NCBI GenBank assembly: GCA_000708835.1
Contig: DF237011.1
Coordinates: 124,001-188,000, forward strand
Direction: 5' to 3'
DNA length: 64,000 nucleotides
From: Klebsormidium nitens
Taxonomy: Eukaryota > Streptophyta > Klebsormidiophyceae > Klebsormidiales > Klebsormidiaceae
The notes beneath the pieces are model-generated. The model saw only the letters and a list, made by a program, of their open reading frames with translations, did no database searches and was not told the DNA's origin. A program made the translations under genes and the position numbers. The first letter of the stretch is position 1. Each line of letters starts with the position of its first letter. Of the stretch, positions 23,796 through 33,507 are shown in pieces.

Positions 23796-24239
23796 AGAGC
23801 TCCATTACATTAGGCCGGTTCGGTTGGAAATGCTGACGTTGTCCAACGGAACCGGCCTTTACATGGCAAAGTTGCGGGCCCTCGCGGTTCGGGGCCCGAT
23901 CGGCGGTCATTGCCCCCCGAAAGTTCGAACTATCTCCCAGAATCGAGGAACCGCGAGCAGCGTTGACCAAAGGACCTCGGGTAGGTCCTTTGGTCAACGC
24001 TGTTTCCGGTTCCTCGATTCCCGGAGCTTGTTGTGGTTTGATGTGGTCCGGCAGTGCAGACCGGAATACTTGCACCGCAAGACTCAGACGACGTCACCGT
24101 TCTCCGGTAAGACTTCTTTTCGCAAGAGGGGGGTCGGCACTGCTCCGGACCGAGCCAGCCCAGGCTTTGGAAGGCCCAACCGGCGCCGTTGGCTTGATGA
24201 CGTTTTTCCAACCGAACCGGTCCAATGTAATGGTGCTCT
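23796..24239. mobile_element. Foldback MITE-like element upstream of LEA_2
   Basis: Terminal inverted repeats of about 35 bp: the left end (AGAGCTCCATTACATT, then CCGGTTCGGTTGGAAA) matches the reverse complement of the right end (AGAGCACCATTACATT, then CCGGTTCGGTTGGAAA). Weaker inverted similarity continues inward to a perfect central hairpin. TTAGAG occurs at both edges (23794-23799 and 24240-24245) and may be a target-site duplication or part of the repeat. There is no transposase, so it is a non-autonomous element. It ends about 140 bp before the LEA_2 start codon. Confidence 0.75.
23940..24020. repeat. Long near-perfect hairpin at the centre of the foldback element
   Basis: Arms of about 38 nt (23940-23977 and 23983-24020) pair around the loop CGGGT. 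Within them the 20-base core CAGCGTTGACCAAAGGACCT is exactly complementary on the other side. The outer part GAATCGAGGAACCG also pairs, with a small internal mismatch. Confidence 0.9.
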
Positions 24240-24381
24240 TTAGAGAAACGCGGAGAAGTAAAAAGCCCCTTCCCCACATTGCCAGCAGCTGTTCTTTGTG
24301 TGTTTCCTACGAAGAACGGTTTCAAAGGTGATGCGCAGGAATCCGGTTCTGGAAGGACTAATATCAGCCTCTTAGCTAGCC

Positions 24382-27300
24382 ATGGCGGGTCAGGAGGGTG
24401 CACCCAGTTCAGGGCATTCTGATGGAGGCCTTTTCGGAAAATTGATGCATACCGTCATTGACAATGTGGGCCCAAAACTGCAGGAGGCAATTGCACACGT
24501 TGAGAAGCCGTCTGCTGATGTCACAGGTAAGGAGCTATCCAAACACTGATCCGCGCCATTCAGCATTGCCTATGTGTGATCTAAGTCCGCAAACCCCCAG
24601 CCCAACTGTGCAATGAGGCGTCAATGCATGCGCTGCACAATAGGTGCCGTTTTCGTCAGGTTATGAGTTGACTTAAAATTCCGGCTGGGTTCCGATTAAA
24701 CATAGCAACAGAATCCCAAATGCATCAATGGTGAAGTTACAGGAACGTGGAGTAAATTGGAGCGACTGTCGCCCGGGATGTCACATTAATCACACTAAAC
24801 GCAGCACTGTGGAAGCGACCGCAATGTTGACACAAAACCTACCTTTTCTTGTTGCTTGTTGGGCCAATTTCTGTCAGCAAGCTCGCGAGGGGCTAGTTTG
24901 CTCAGCTGGCACTTATTTACAAATTGTTCAGTGAAGAGCAGGACTTTCTCAAAGCACTTGCACCATCGCCTATGCTCGTCATGCAGATTGAGTTTGCGGC
25001 GCAAGTCGCATTGGGTACTCTTTGAGAGATCATTGTGTGTATATCAAGAATCTCCTGGTCTGTGGTCCTGCCGTCGCACTTTTAAGCCAGCAACGTGTGC
25101 ACTCTTAATCGGTAATGAGCTCGCCTTCCAAAGAGTGTGTTTGTTGCCCAAGCTACAGCGTGCGTCAGGATCACACGCTGCCCTTGATACTATAGAAGTT
25201 TATGAGGAATGTTTTGTGCATCTCTTATGTGTTACCCAAGGAGTCGTTCATCAACTCGCGAATCGCAAAACGGAACTGTTTTCCAAAGGTGTTTAAGGGT
25301 TCCCGTTTGATTGTTGCTGGCAGTCCGTGACCAATTTTCCTCCTGCATAGTTGGAGGGCTTTGTTTCTTTCTCAGTCACACCTTTTGGTGGTCTGAGAGT
25401 GGAAGCTGTGTACTGTGAGATCTTAAAGGACAGAAGTGAAACGGCCATGTCCAGTCATTTGGCATTGACACGCGTTGCCTGTCCCAGGTGTTTCGCTGAA
25501 GGGCCTGACGCTAGACGCTGCGACGCTCGCTTTTGACGTCGGGGTCAAGAACCCATACCCGGTCGCACTTCCCCTGCTTGATCTCAATTACAAGGTGGGC
25601 TGTTCAAGATTGCTGTAAGTCACTGACTGCCGTACTGATTGCTGAAGTACGTACTGCAACTAAACTTACGCTTTCAAGACAGCCCCGACGTGCAAGTGGG
25701 CCCCCCTTTTCTCGCTGATGTCACCTGGTTATCTTTAACCTGACGTCCGACTTATCAGCTCCCTGCTGCGAATCCAGAGCAATGGCGCCTAGCTGAGCCG
25801 AATCGTTTTCGCAGCAACAGGGTCTGGCTGGTTCTGTCCATCAACTTCTCTGTCCCCTTAAGGATACACGTAGCTCCTCTCTCAGCGTCAAGCTTTGTGA
25901 AAGTAAGCAACAGACAAAACCCTTGAGCTGACGTCAGCGTTTCTACCACTCCTTTGATACAGATCCACAGCAACGGTGCCCAGCTGATGGCGGGCACGCT
26001 TCCTTCCTCCGGAAGCAGCATCGAACGCGTGTCCGGGTCTGGCTGACGTCATCTCCCACATTGTCTAACCTCCAGTCAACTACTCGGTCCAAATCCTCCG
26101 CTAATGTCATCACTTCTCTCTTTGTCGCGCAGATCCACAGCAACGGCGCGCAACTGATGGCTGGGACACTCCCTTCCTCTAGGAGCAGCATCAAACAGTG
26201 TTCGGGTCTGGCTGACGTAATCCTCCTCTTTGCCTAGCCTCCTCTTGACCATTCGGTCCAAAGCTTCAGCTGATGTCATCAAACTCTTTTTCTCACGCAG
26301 ATCCATAGCAACGGCGCGCAGCTGATGGCCAGCACGTTGCCTTCTGCCGGAAACAGCATCGAACCGTGTTCGAGTCTTGCTGACGTCATCCTCCAGACTG
26401 CTCAGCCTCCAATTAAGTAGTCGGTCCGAAGCTTCAGCTGATATTATTACTCTCCTTTTCTCGCGCAGATCCACAGCAACGGCGCGCAGCTGATGGCCGG
26501 AACGTTGCCTTCCTCCGAGAGCCGCATCGAACAGTGATCGGGTCTGGCTGACGTCATCCTCCCCGTTACCCAGCCTCCAATTGACCATTTGGTCCCAATC
26601 TTCAGCTGATGTCATCACTCTCGTTTCTTGCGCAGATTCACAGCAACGGCGCGCAGCTGATGGCTGGCACATTGCCTTCCGCTGGGAGCATCGACCCGCT
26701 TTCCACACGCAGCCTCCAGATCCCGGCCGCCTTCACGTTCGCCACACTCTACAAACTCGTGCAGGTAAGATAGGACTCTCCCGCTTTACGGTATTCAAGT
26801 CTGCCTTTTGGAGGGAAGCCAACTAGTCATTGTAACTGCTTGAGGCTGTGCCGAGGCGTTTGCCACGCTTTCAAGCTCGTGCAGGGTCAATGTCTTCGGG
26901 CTCTGTGATTTAGATTCGTGGGTAAGCTCTGAGGAAGCAGCAACCCAAGCGAATTCGTGCTTCGAGGGGCAGTCTAGTAATTGATGATTGCTTCCGAAAG
27001 GCAACATACTTTCGCCGGGTGACGTTTGCTCTTGAGAGTTTCCCACCTCGCCTGCGAAAGACACCGTTCCTAATTGCTCTTTGAACCACGCCCAGTTATT
27101 GCTACTCCATTCTCATTCCGCCAAGCTTTGCCGTCTTCCGGGCAGTGGACCATTCCTCGCAGATCATGTGACCCGAACCGTTCAAACCCTGCTCTTCAAG
27201 TAGGATAAACACCACCTGCTTTCAAATAAGCTATCTCTTTCCCCAAACTCAAGCAGATTCTTGTTTCCAGAGGTCTTCTTGACTTAGCTACAGCAAGCAT

Positions 27301-29209
27301 TGGGACTGATGACCCTCTAATTAGCACCAATAACCCAACCCTTTTGAACATGCGCTGACCCGCACCCACTGTAAACCCCAAAGTAATCTCACCCGTCCAG
27401 GCGCACGCGCTTAGGCTTTCGGTACTGTGGCACTCCGGAACGATTTTGTCGGCTTGGCTGACGCTCTGCTTCCACTATCGTCGATATTGTTTTGTATTTG
27501 TTTTTATTCCTTCTCTTATTCTCAAAAAGACGTTTATTATCCTCAGGGTATCCGACCGGGAGCGCTAATTCCGTACGTCCTAGAAGCCAGTCTGGGAATC
27601 CACGCCCCAGTGATCGGACGGTTCGACATCCCGTTCTCGAAGCAGGGCCAGCTGCCAATCCCGGCGGTTCCGGAAGTTGACGTCGAAAGCATTGCGTGGA
27701 AGGACCTGTCCTTGGATAACGCAACTGCAAACATGCGGGTGAGTTTTGGTTCCCAAACTGAATCGTAAGTAAAAGCGGAACTCAATCTGTCTACTTGCAA
27801 CCGGTTTGCAAAACCCGTGAATCCTTCTGATGATGACGTTGGGGGGATTGCGCGGAAAGACTGGTCGAAGAATTTTGAAACCGCGAACATGAGGGCAAGC
27901 GTCCGGTCTTCAATCGTCGCTTTTCGTCCGTCTCTTTCCGACGAGTGCTGTTCGTGAAAATGGTCCTTAAAAGTCAAGCGCTCCGCATGGCAGGACGTGT
28001 GTATGGAAAAGCGACGGCAAGGATGCGGGTGAGCTTTCCTTTCCAAGATCTGTCGTCCTTTATCCCTCTGTTTGCAACACCTTCAGAGCTGTTCTTAAAC
28101 AAAGGCGCGCAAAGTGGCCGATGCTGCGACAGATCACTTGCATGTTTGCGGACGGTATAGAAGCTCCTGACGCCACAGTTGAAAGCTTGTGATCAGAGCT
28201 CACTTCCAGCCCTTGCATGGGATGCGTGACCGCACGCGCTTTCTGCAAAGCGTTCAATCGCTGACGTCTTCGAGAGCCTCAATAAAATGTTTTAACGCCA
28301 AGGCAGTAGTGAACATGTCGCTACGCGTCGGCACTCTGTTACACTAACCACGACCTTAACTAGCAGCATCCCATAAGAATTTGAACCTTTGTAGCAGAAC
28401 TGTTTCGGACAAACTGAACGAGTTCGAACTCGCCTTCAAAAAGCTGGAATGCAACCTCTCGTAAGACCGTCCGTGCGTCTGAAAGTCTCTGCTCTCCCGC
28501 AGATTTCCATTCCTGTCGGTCTCCCACCAACCGATTCTCCCTCTGCTGACCGACGTTTCTCCCTTCATTCGCAGCTGAAATTCGGCTCGAGAAGCAACTT
28601 CGACCTCGGGTTGAAACAGCTGGCATTCGACCTGTGCTTCGGCAGTACGTCCTACCCTTACAGCCCTCAGCAGAGCTATCAGAGTCGACCAACCAGCAAC
28701 TTGATTTCGCTCTCCGGATTGACCAATTTCCCTGACTTTTGCAGTTAAACATCGGCAACAAGAACGACTTCGACTTAGGCCTTAAACAGCTGGCTTACGA
28801 CCTCTCCTTAGGCGGCCACCCAGTCGTCAAAACTTCCATTTCAAAACCCACGACGCTCGCGAAGGGCCAAAAGGGCGTGCTCGACATCCCGTTATCCTTT
28901 AACCCAATGGACCTCGGGATGGCGGTCTTCAACATGATTAGCGGTCACGGGGCCGGGTACGGGCTCGCGGGGTCGATGGATGTCGACACGCCGTTTGGGC
29001 CGTTACACTTGCCGTTCAATAAGATTGGGGAGACGTTATTTGGGGGTTCCGGGAAGAAAGAGTTGGATCCGAGCACGTTAGCGCAGGGGAATGCCGTTGG
29101 AGCGACGGAAGGTACGGTGCAAGTTGACCCGAATGCGAGGGGAATGCAAGTGGATGAGTCCGAGACGAATGTAACGTTGGGCAATAGCGGCGTCATCTCG
29201 ACGGGTTGA
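24382..29209 (+). CDS. LEA_2 family protein with two WHy domains (desiccation-related)
   Basis: Five exons: 24382-24526, 25488-25594, 26636-26764, 27547-27738 and 28745-29209; phases agree, 345 aa. It has no signal peptide and starts MAGQEGAPSSGHSDGGLFGK. The first WHy/LEA_2 domain runs from VSLKGLTLDAATLAFDVGVK through NPYPVALPLLDLNYK to PVIGRFDIPFSKQGQLPIP. The second runs from VESIAWKDLSL through NKNDFDLGLKQLAYDLSLGG to GYGLAGSMDVDTPFGPLHLP. This two-domain layout matches the larger plant LEA_2 proteins of the At2g44060 type, which are soluble and stress-linked. WHy domains are thought to bind or protect membranes and proteins during water loss. The acidic, Gly- and Asn-rich tail after 28-domain end is low complexity. 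Introns flanking exons 3, 4 and 5 contain copied exon edges. A MITE-like element lies in the promoter. Confidence 0.93.
25757..26700 (+). repeat. Acceptor-side exon-edge tandem array, LEA_2 exon 3
   Basis: The unit of about 168 bp comprises intron, acceptor (GCGCAG) and the exon start encoding IHSNGAQLMAGTLPS. Copies start near 25960, 26129, 26298, 26467 and the true exon at 26636; a decayed first copy is near 25757. Each decoy changes after the SSI(E/K) codons into GGCTGACGT, placing an in-frame TGA about 28 codons in. TGACGTCA is part of three units (26044, 26391, 26549). Confidence 0.92.
27820..28045 (+). repeat. Donor-side copies of LEA_2 exon 4 end
   Basis: Two diverged copies of the exon 4 end (SIAWKDLSLDNATANMR|GTGAGT). 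One at about 27835-27895 encodes GIARKDW...ETANMR. One at about 27985-28035 ends GCAAGGATGCGG|GTGAGC, keeping a good donor. Confidence 0.75.
28390..28660 (+). repeat. Acceptor-side copies of LEA_2 exon 5 start
   Basis: A well-preserved copy begins at 28575 after ATTCGCAG and encodes LKFGSRSNFDLGLKQLAFDL (true exon: LNIGNKNDFDLGLKQLAYDL). A second, decayed copy lies at about 28392-28465 (AACTGAACGAGTTCGAACTC...AAGCTGGAATGC). The 28575 copy is followed by a possible donor A|GTACGT at 28645. Confidence 0.85.
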
Positions 29210-31273
29210 CAGCCCGATTTTCTAATTGCAAGTCAATTAGTAACCCACTGACGGTATAGCTTAAGGTGTTAGGCCTTCACCGTGTCTCACAGACTTGCTT
29301 CCCAAATCGTCTCGTCAAAGTACAGATTCTGATAGTGTATAACCCGTTGCTTTTGACCCTTGCTTGATATATCAAGAAGTTGATCTGTGGTTATAACTTC
29401 ATAGGCTTGATAACTGAATAAGACCTTTTAATGCGAGCTTCAATACCGTCCGGCCCTACCTGATTCTTGTTGGGACAGTTTTATTGGCCGCGCTAGTAGC
29501 CTAGTAGCCTAGTAGCCTGAGGTTGTTCCAGAATTCCATTTTTATTTGGAATTTGTACCAGGGTGGCCGCGCATGCTAGTGAGATTATGGATCAGTTGAA
29601 TTCTGATTGTCGAGTTAGCTGAGCTCCACAGTGTTTCTCATCATCCCGGAACTTTGCAGGCGTATGTTTACGCCGGGACCTGGCTCTCGTGCAATCTGTC
29701 TGCCCGCGCACGGTTCAATGTAGCTGCTGGCAGCCTGGGCAGCCCGGCGGCCAGGCATGAGATTTCTGCCCGGGTGCCAGTTGTTAGGTGACGACGTGAA
29801 CCATTGAAATCCACACATGATGGCTCTTCACGATATATGCTGCAATTCATTGACCATCTAGCTAGCTCGTACCAGGCCGCCAGCCAAGAGCGCCTTGATC
29901 AAGATGGTCTGCGCCACTGCCAGACGGTATATGGTTTGATCGATTGCAAACGGCCAGCCAGCTATATTGATTGATAGCTTGAAGTGCATGCAATTCACTG
30001 AGTATCTTATGATGTTAAGTGGAGCCTGATCCGAGTCAGCCTGCACCGAGCGCGGCGCGGCGCCATCGATCTGGCAAAAGCTAGCCTAGTATAGAGCAGC
30101 TAGGTGAGCTGACCTAGCTTCGCCCGCGGCGCGGCTGGGCCCACAACCATGGCCGGCCAGGATCGGTCAACCCTGTTAGATCGATATTATTGCATGCATT
30201 GAGTAATTAGTATATTTAGTTGAGTATGATCATAAAAGGCGCAACATAAACATGATGCATGATGCATGTCAGTGCAGGCGGCATAGTGTGCAGTCACCAA
30301 CTTATTGTCCGTCAAATGTACGCGCGGGACGGTGGCTTATGAAACATCACAATGAATCGATGCGATACAGGATCCGCATCTTTAAGTTTGCAAGCGACCA
30401 GATAACGGACATGTCCAGTGGCACATATGAGGCGGCTTGACGGAAATGGCTGAAGCGGCACGTATTGCAGCTGCTAGAAACATCCGACAATGCAAGCTGC
30501 TTGATCGAAGGCCATCGATCATGCATGCTAGGAGGGTTGATCATGGTATGTTCTACTTCATCGAAATACAACCGCACAAGAACCTGGAACCATAAACATG
30601 CTCACAATCGCATCTGTACCGTCCAATGACTCAAGCTCTTGGGCGCGTGTTGTTCGCTCCTTCATTTACTTGGGCGGCGCTGTGGTCAGTCGCGTCAGCT
30701 GAACGCATACGAAGAGGTGAACCGAACAGCTTGAGAAGAGCAACAAGAGTGCGCAGCAGGCCCGACAGCCTTCTGCTTGAAGCTTTCCAGACAAGAAAAG
30801 GGTCTTGTCGACTTTCGTACACCCGAAATATTCTCGTTGGCGATGAAACTTGACCTTGTCAATCCAAAAGACTCACGTTTTAAAATTGTTCTTGACATGT
30901 TACTGTCAAAGTAGCAAGGAAGAAGCCCTCCTCGCGTTTGTGCTGGAATCTCCCCATCGTATACTGCAAGAAGAGCAGCTCACTTTCAGGATGATGGGTG
31001 CAAAGCTGAATTCAGGCACGTCAACTTTTGCATCTTCCACTACAACTGTCCTACCTAGAAACAGTTTGAAATGAGGAGAAGGTTTGCAGTGGGAGACACA
31101 AGACTGTCTCAAGGGTTTCAAGGCCATCTCCTGCAGGTTTGGAAGGATCAAAGGTTGACAATTTGACGATAATGTGTTCGCCTGATGCAGCCCACCTCGC
31201 TGATTGCTACCGGAACCCTCATGTACGGTTCTGCCAAACTGCGTGCATCGTCCAATTTTGTTTCCTCACCAAG
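29210..31273. other. Intergenic region between convergent LEA_2 and SEC61G genes
   Basis: About 2.1 kb with no recognisable gene. It holds a small direct repeat CTAGTAGC x3 near 29492-29517. Numerous RY-type CATGCA words and GATC/GCATGC palindromes lie between 29.9 and 30.6 kb. Apparent open frames here are short and unconvincing. Confidence 0.45.
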
Positions 31274-32730
31274 CTATGACGTTCCCACGATGATGTTGTT
31301 GATTGGGATGAAGATCAGCTTCACAAAGAAGCCGATGAAACCCATGACAGTCATCCCCAACGCCGTCTGAATGGCAATCTTCGAAAACTCTGCATGGCAA
31401 GCACATCGCAATCAGCAACCTCCGGGCTGACTGCAATCTAGTGGTGAGTACCGATGCATGAAAGAAGAAAAGCAGCGCGAGACGCAGCCAGATCACCTTT
31501 CCTGTAAGACTGAGAAACATCAGCAGGGCGTTTGGAAGCTAGGATACTTAGCATAGAAAAGCTCGTGCGAATTGCTCAAAACAAGATTGTTTATCATGTG
31601 AATCCCGCTCCCTCCTACAGTCTACTTTGACAAACAAGATAGGTGCCCTTTCAATAAAAGGGCCAAATGAATCAGTGCAAGGACGGGAAGTGTGTGTGCA
31701 CATTCCAATACTCCGAATGCAATTGCGAGACTACTCATTGAAGGCACGCAATCTGGTGGAGGAGTATTTGAGGATTTGGTGACTTCTTCAGCTTGCTTAG
31801 TAATATAGCTGATAACTTGACCAACCACTGCTGTTTAGCAAGGGGAAATGAAAGAGTGGCGGTTAAAAAGAAAGAAAGTGAGGCAAAATAGAGTACCTGG
31901 TCCACTTCAATAATTGTCTCAAATAATTGTGGCACTCGGATAAACAGACCTCCAATCAAGGTTCAAAAGCGTGTCGACTCGAGAACGCGTGGGCATGCAA
32001 CTTTAGTCAAAGTCTAACACAGTCCCCGACCACAAAGTCAGAGCCCCAGCAGACTCAAACTAAATTCCTCTGAAATACATTCATTCTACTTTAGGTCTGT
32101 GGTGGTAGCATCTCATCCTCTTTGCCCGGTATTCTCCTAATCTTCCAAATCAGACACTTCGCTCATAATCAAAGCATCGACAATGCGCTATCATCAGGAG
32201 CACTGCTCAACCCATTCAGGAACCCTAAAGTCCAAACCCTAGAAGCAACACCCTCAGTGCCAATCCGTGCAAAGCAGATGCATCGCGACTGGTAGATTTT
32301 GGTAAAGCGACTGGTAGATTCGGTCATATAGGTCTTGCAATTGAGCCAAGTAATGAAAGGCCACAACTCTTCCCGCAGTCTGACCGTTGATCCACAAGAT
32401 GATTTCACTGAGTTGTAATGTATGAAGGTGCCAATCCCTACTTGAAGGCACATTCCCAAAAAGGCCTCATGAATCTAATGCGCTTATGACAGTTCCTGCA
32501 GATCTGTGCTGATATCTGCAGTCCAACAGATCAGTAGCTGCTGCTAGATTAGTTTTTCTTAAACGGATGCGAAGAAGTTCAATGGAGCTGAATTATGAAG
32601 CAATAAAAGCAATTCAGAGCTGCAATCTCTGCTCACCTTTCCGGTCCGGCTTTTGACACCTGTTGATCAACCTGATGCTATCCTTCGCAAAATTCTTGAT
32701 CGGCTTTGTCACAAACTCCGCAGAATCCAT
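31274..32730 (-). CDS. SEC61G: Sec61 gamma subunit of the ER protein translocon
   Basis: Two exons (32637-32730 and 31274-31389) join through CGGAAAG|AGTTTTCG to give a complete 69-aa protein. The start [20 protein letters not shown] and the conserved [14 protein letters not shown] are typical of SEC61G/SecE. The single C-terminal tail-anchor helix ends in [23 protein letters not shown] sequence ([20 protein letters not shown]). The length equals plant Sec61 gamma. Sec61 gamma clamps Sec61 alpha in the heterotrimeric channel that imports secretory and membrane proteins into the ER. The single intron (31390-32636) shows no exon-edge arrays. It is transcribed divergently from the ERD2-like gene, with about 780 bp between start codons. 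Confidence 0.96.
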
Positions 32731-33507
32731 AGCGCTGTCTTTATAGACTGCTAGCTCGCACAGTCTACTTCCTCCCTCCTCCCGTCTTTCTCTACCCTTC
32801 TGACAACTGTCAACCAAAAGGTAAACGCCGCCGATCGCTTCAAATTGCACAGTCTCTGACGCAGAGCTCACGACGCAGCGGGCAGAGTGCTCAGGGATCT
32901 TATATTTTGCTCAAAGAAGGAGCTGGTGAGCTCGTTGACTGAACAGACGGAGGAAGAGGTTTGAGCTCAGCGCGAGCGCCGCCTGATTCAGAGAGTCGGC
33001 TGCAGCTAGAAATCAGGACAGAGGGCCAGCAAGACTGGGACTGCAGAAGTCAAACCTCTACAGAGTATACTTGGTCATCACTAACCATTCAGTTTGACTG
33101 TTAGCACGTCTCTGTCAACCTTGCCCTTCCACAAAAACCGCTTGAAGAAAGCTCACCCAGAGAAGCCCTAAAAAGGTATCCAAGTCTTGGCAAAACAAAA
33201 ATGGTGTCAAAGAGAACAAATGACCAGGTTAAGGGCCTAACCTGGCCTAACCCAGAAAGCGGTTGTTGCAAGAAGAGACGAATGCAGCAAATGCAACCGT
33301 AGCTGAAGGGAGAGAGAGGCGTAAAGACGCGGCCATTGATTCTTGTTAGGCCCTTATGGTCCTTGAAAGAGCTTGGAATGGAGCATTGGCATTTTTTGTA
33401 AACAACGTAAAGGAAAGAAGCAGACGGGAGCTCGTTGCATACGCTCGTTGCTCGAGCGTTCAATCAGGTTGAACATAGAGCTTTGAGAGTAGGAGAGGTC
33501 TGGAGCG
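32731..33507. promoter_or_regulatory. Divergent promoter region shared by SEC61G and the ERD2-like gene
   Basis: About 780 bp between the two start codons (32730 minus, 33508 plus). It must carry both 5' leaders and promoters, so the core promoters are close or shared. No specific factor site is assigned. Confidence 0.5.

Larger units (their letters stand above)
22691..24381. other. Divergent intergenic region between oxidase and LEA_2 genes
   Basis: About 1.7 kb that must hold both promoters. No gene was recognised. It contains a foldback element at 23796-24239, one TGACGTCA at 23014, and scattered CCCTAA-like words near 23240-23380 that are not a tandem telomeric array. Confidence 0.5.

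Noticed and set aside
24856-25296. 146-codon plus-strand open frame in LEA_2 intron 1
   Set aside because: Random-looking composition; the exons on either side join in phase with LEA_2 homology without it.
26076-26708. 210-codon open frame on the minus strand across the LEA_2 array
   Set aside because: It is the antisense of a 168-bp (3 x 56) tandem array; openness follows from the repeat period, and the peptide merely repeats itself.
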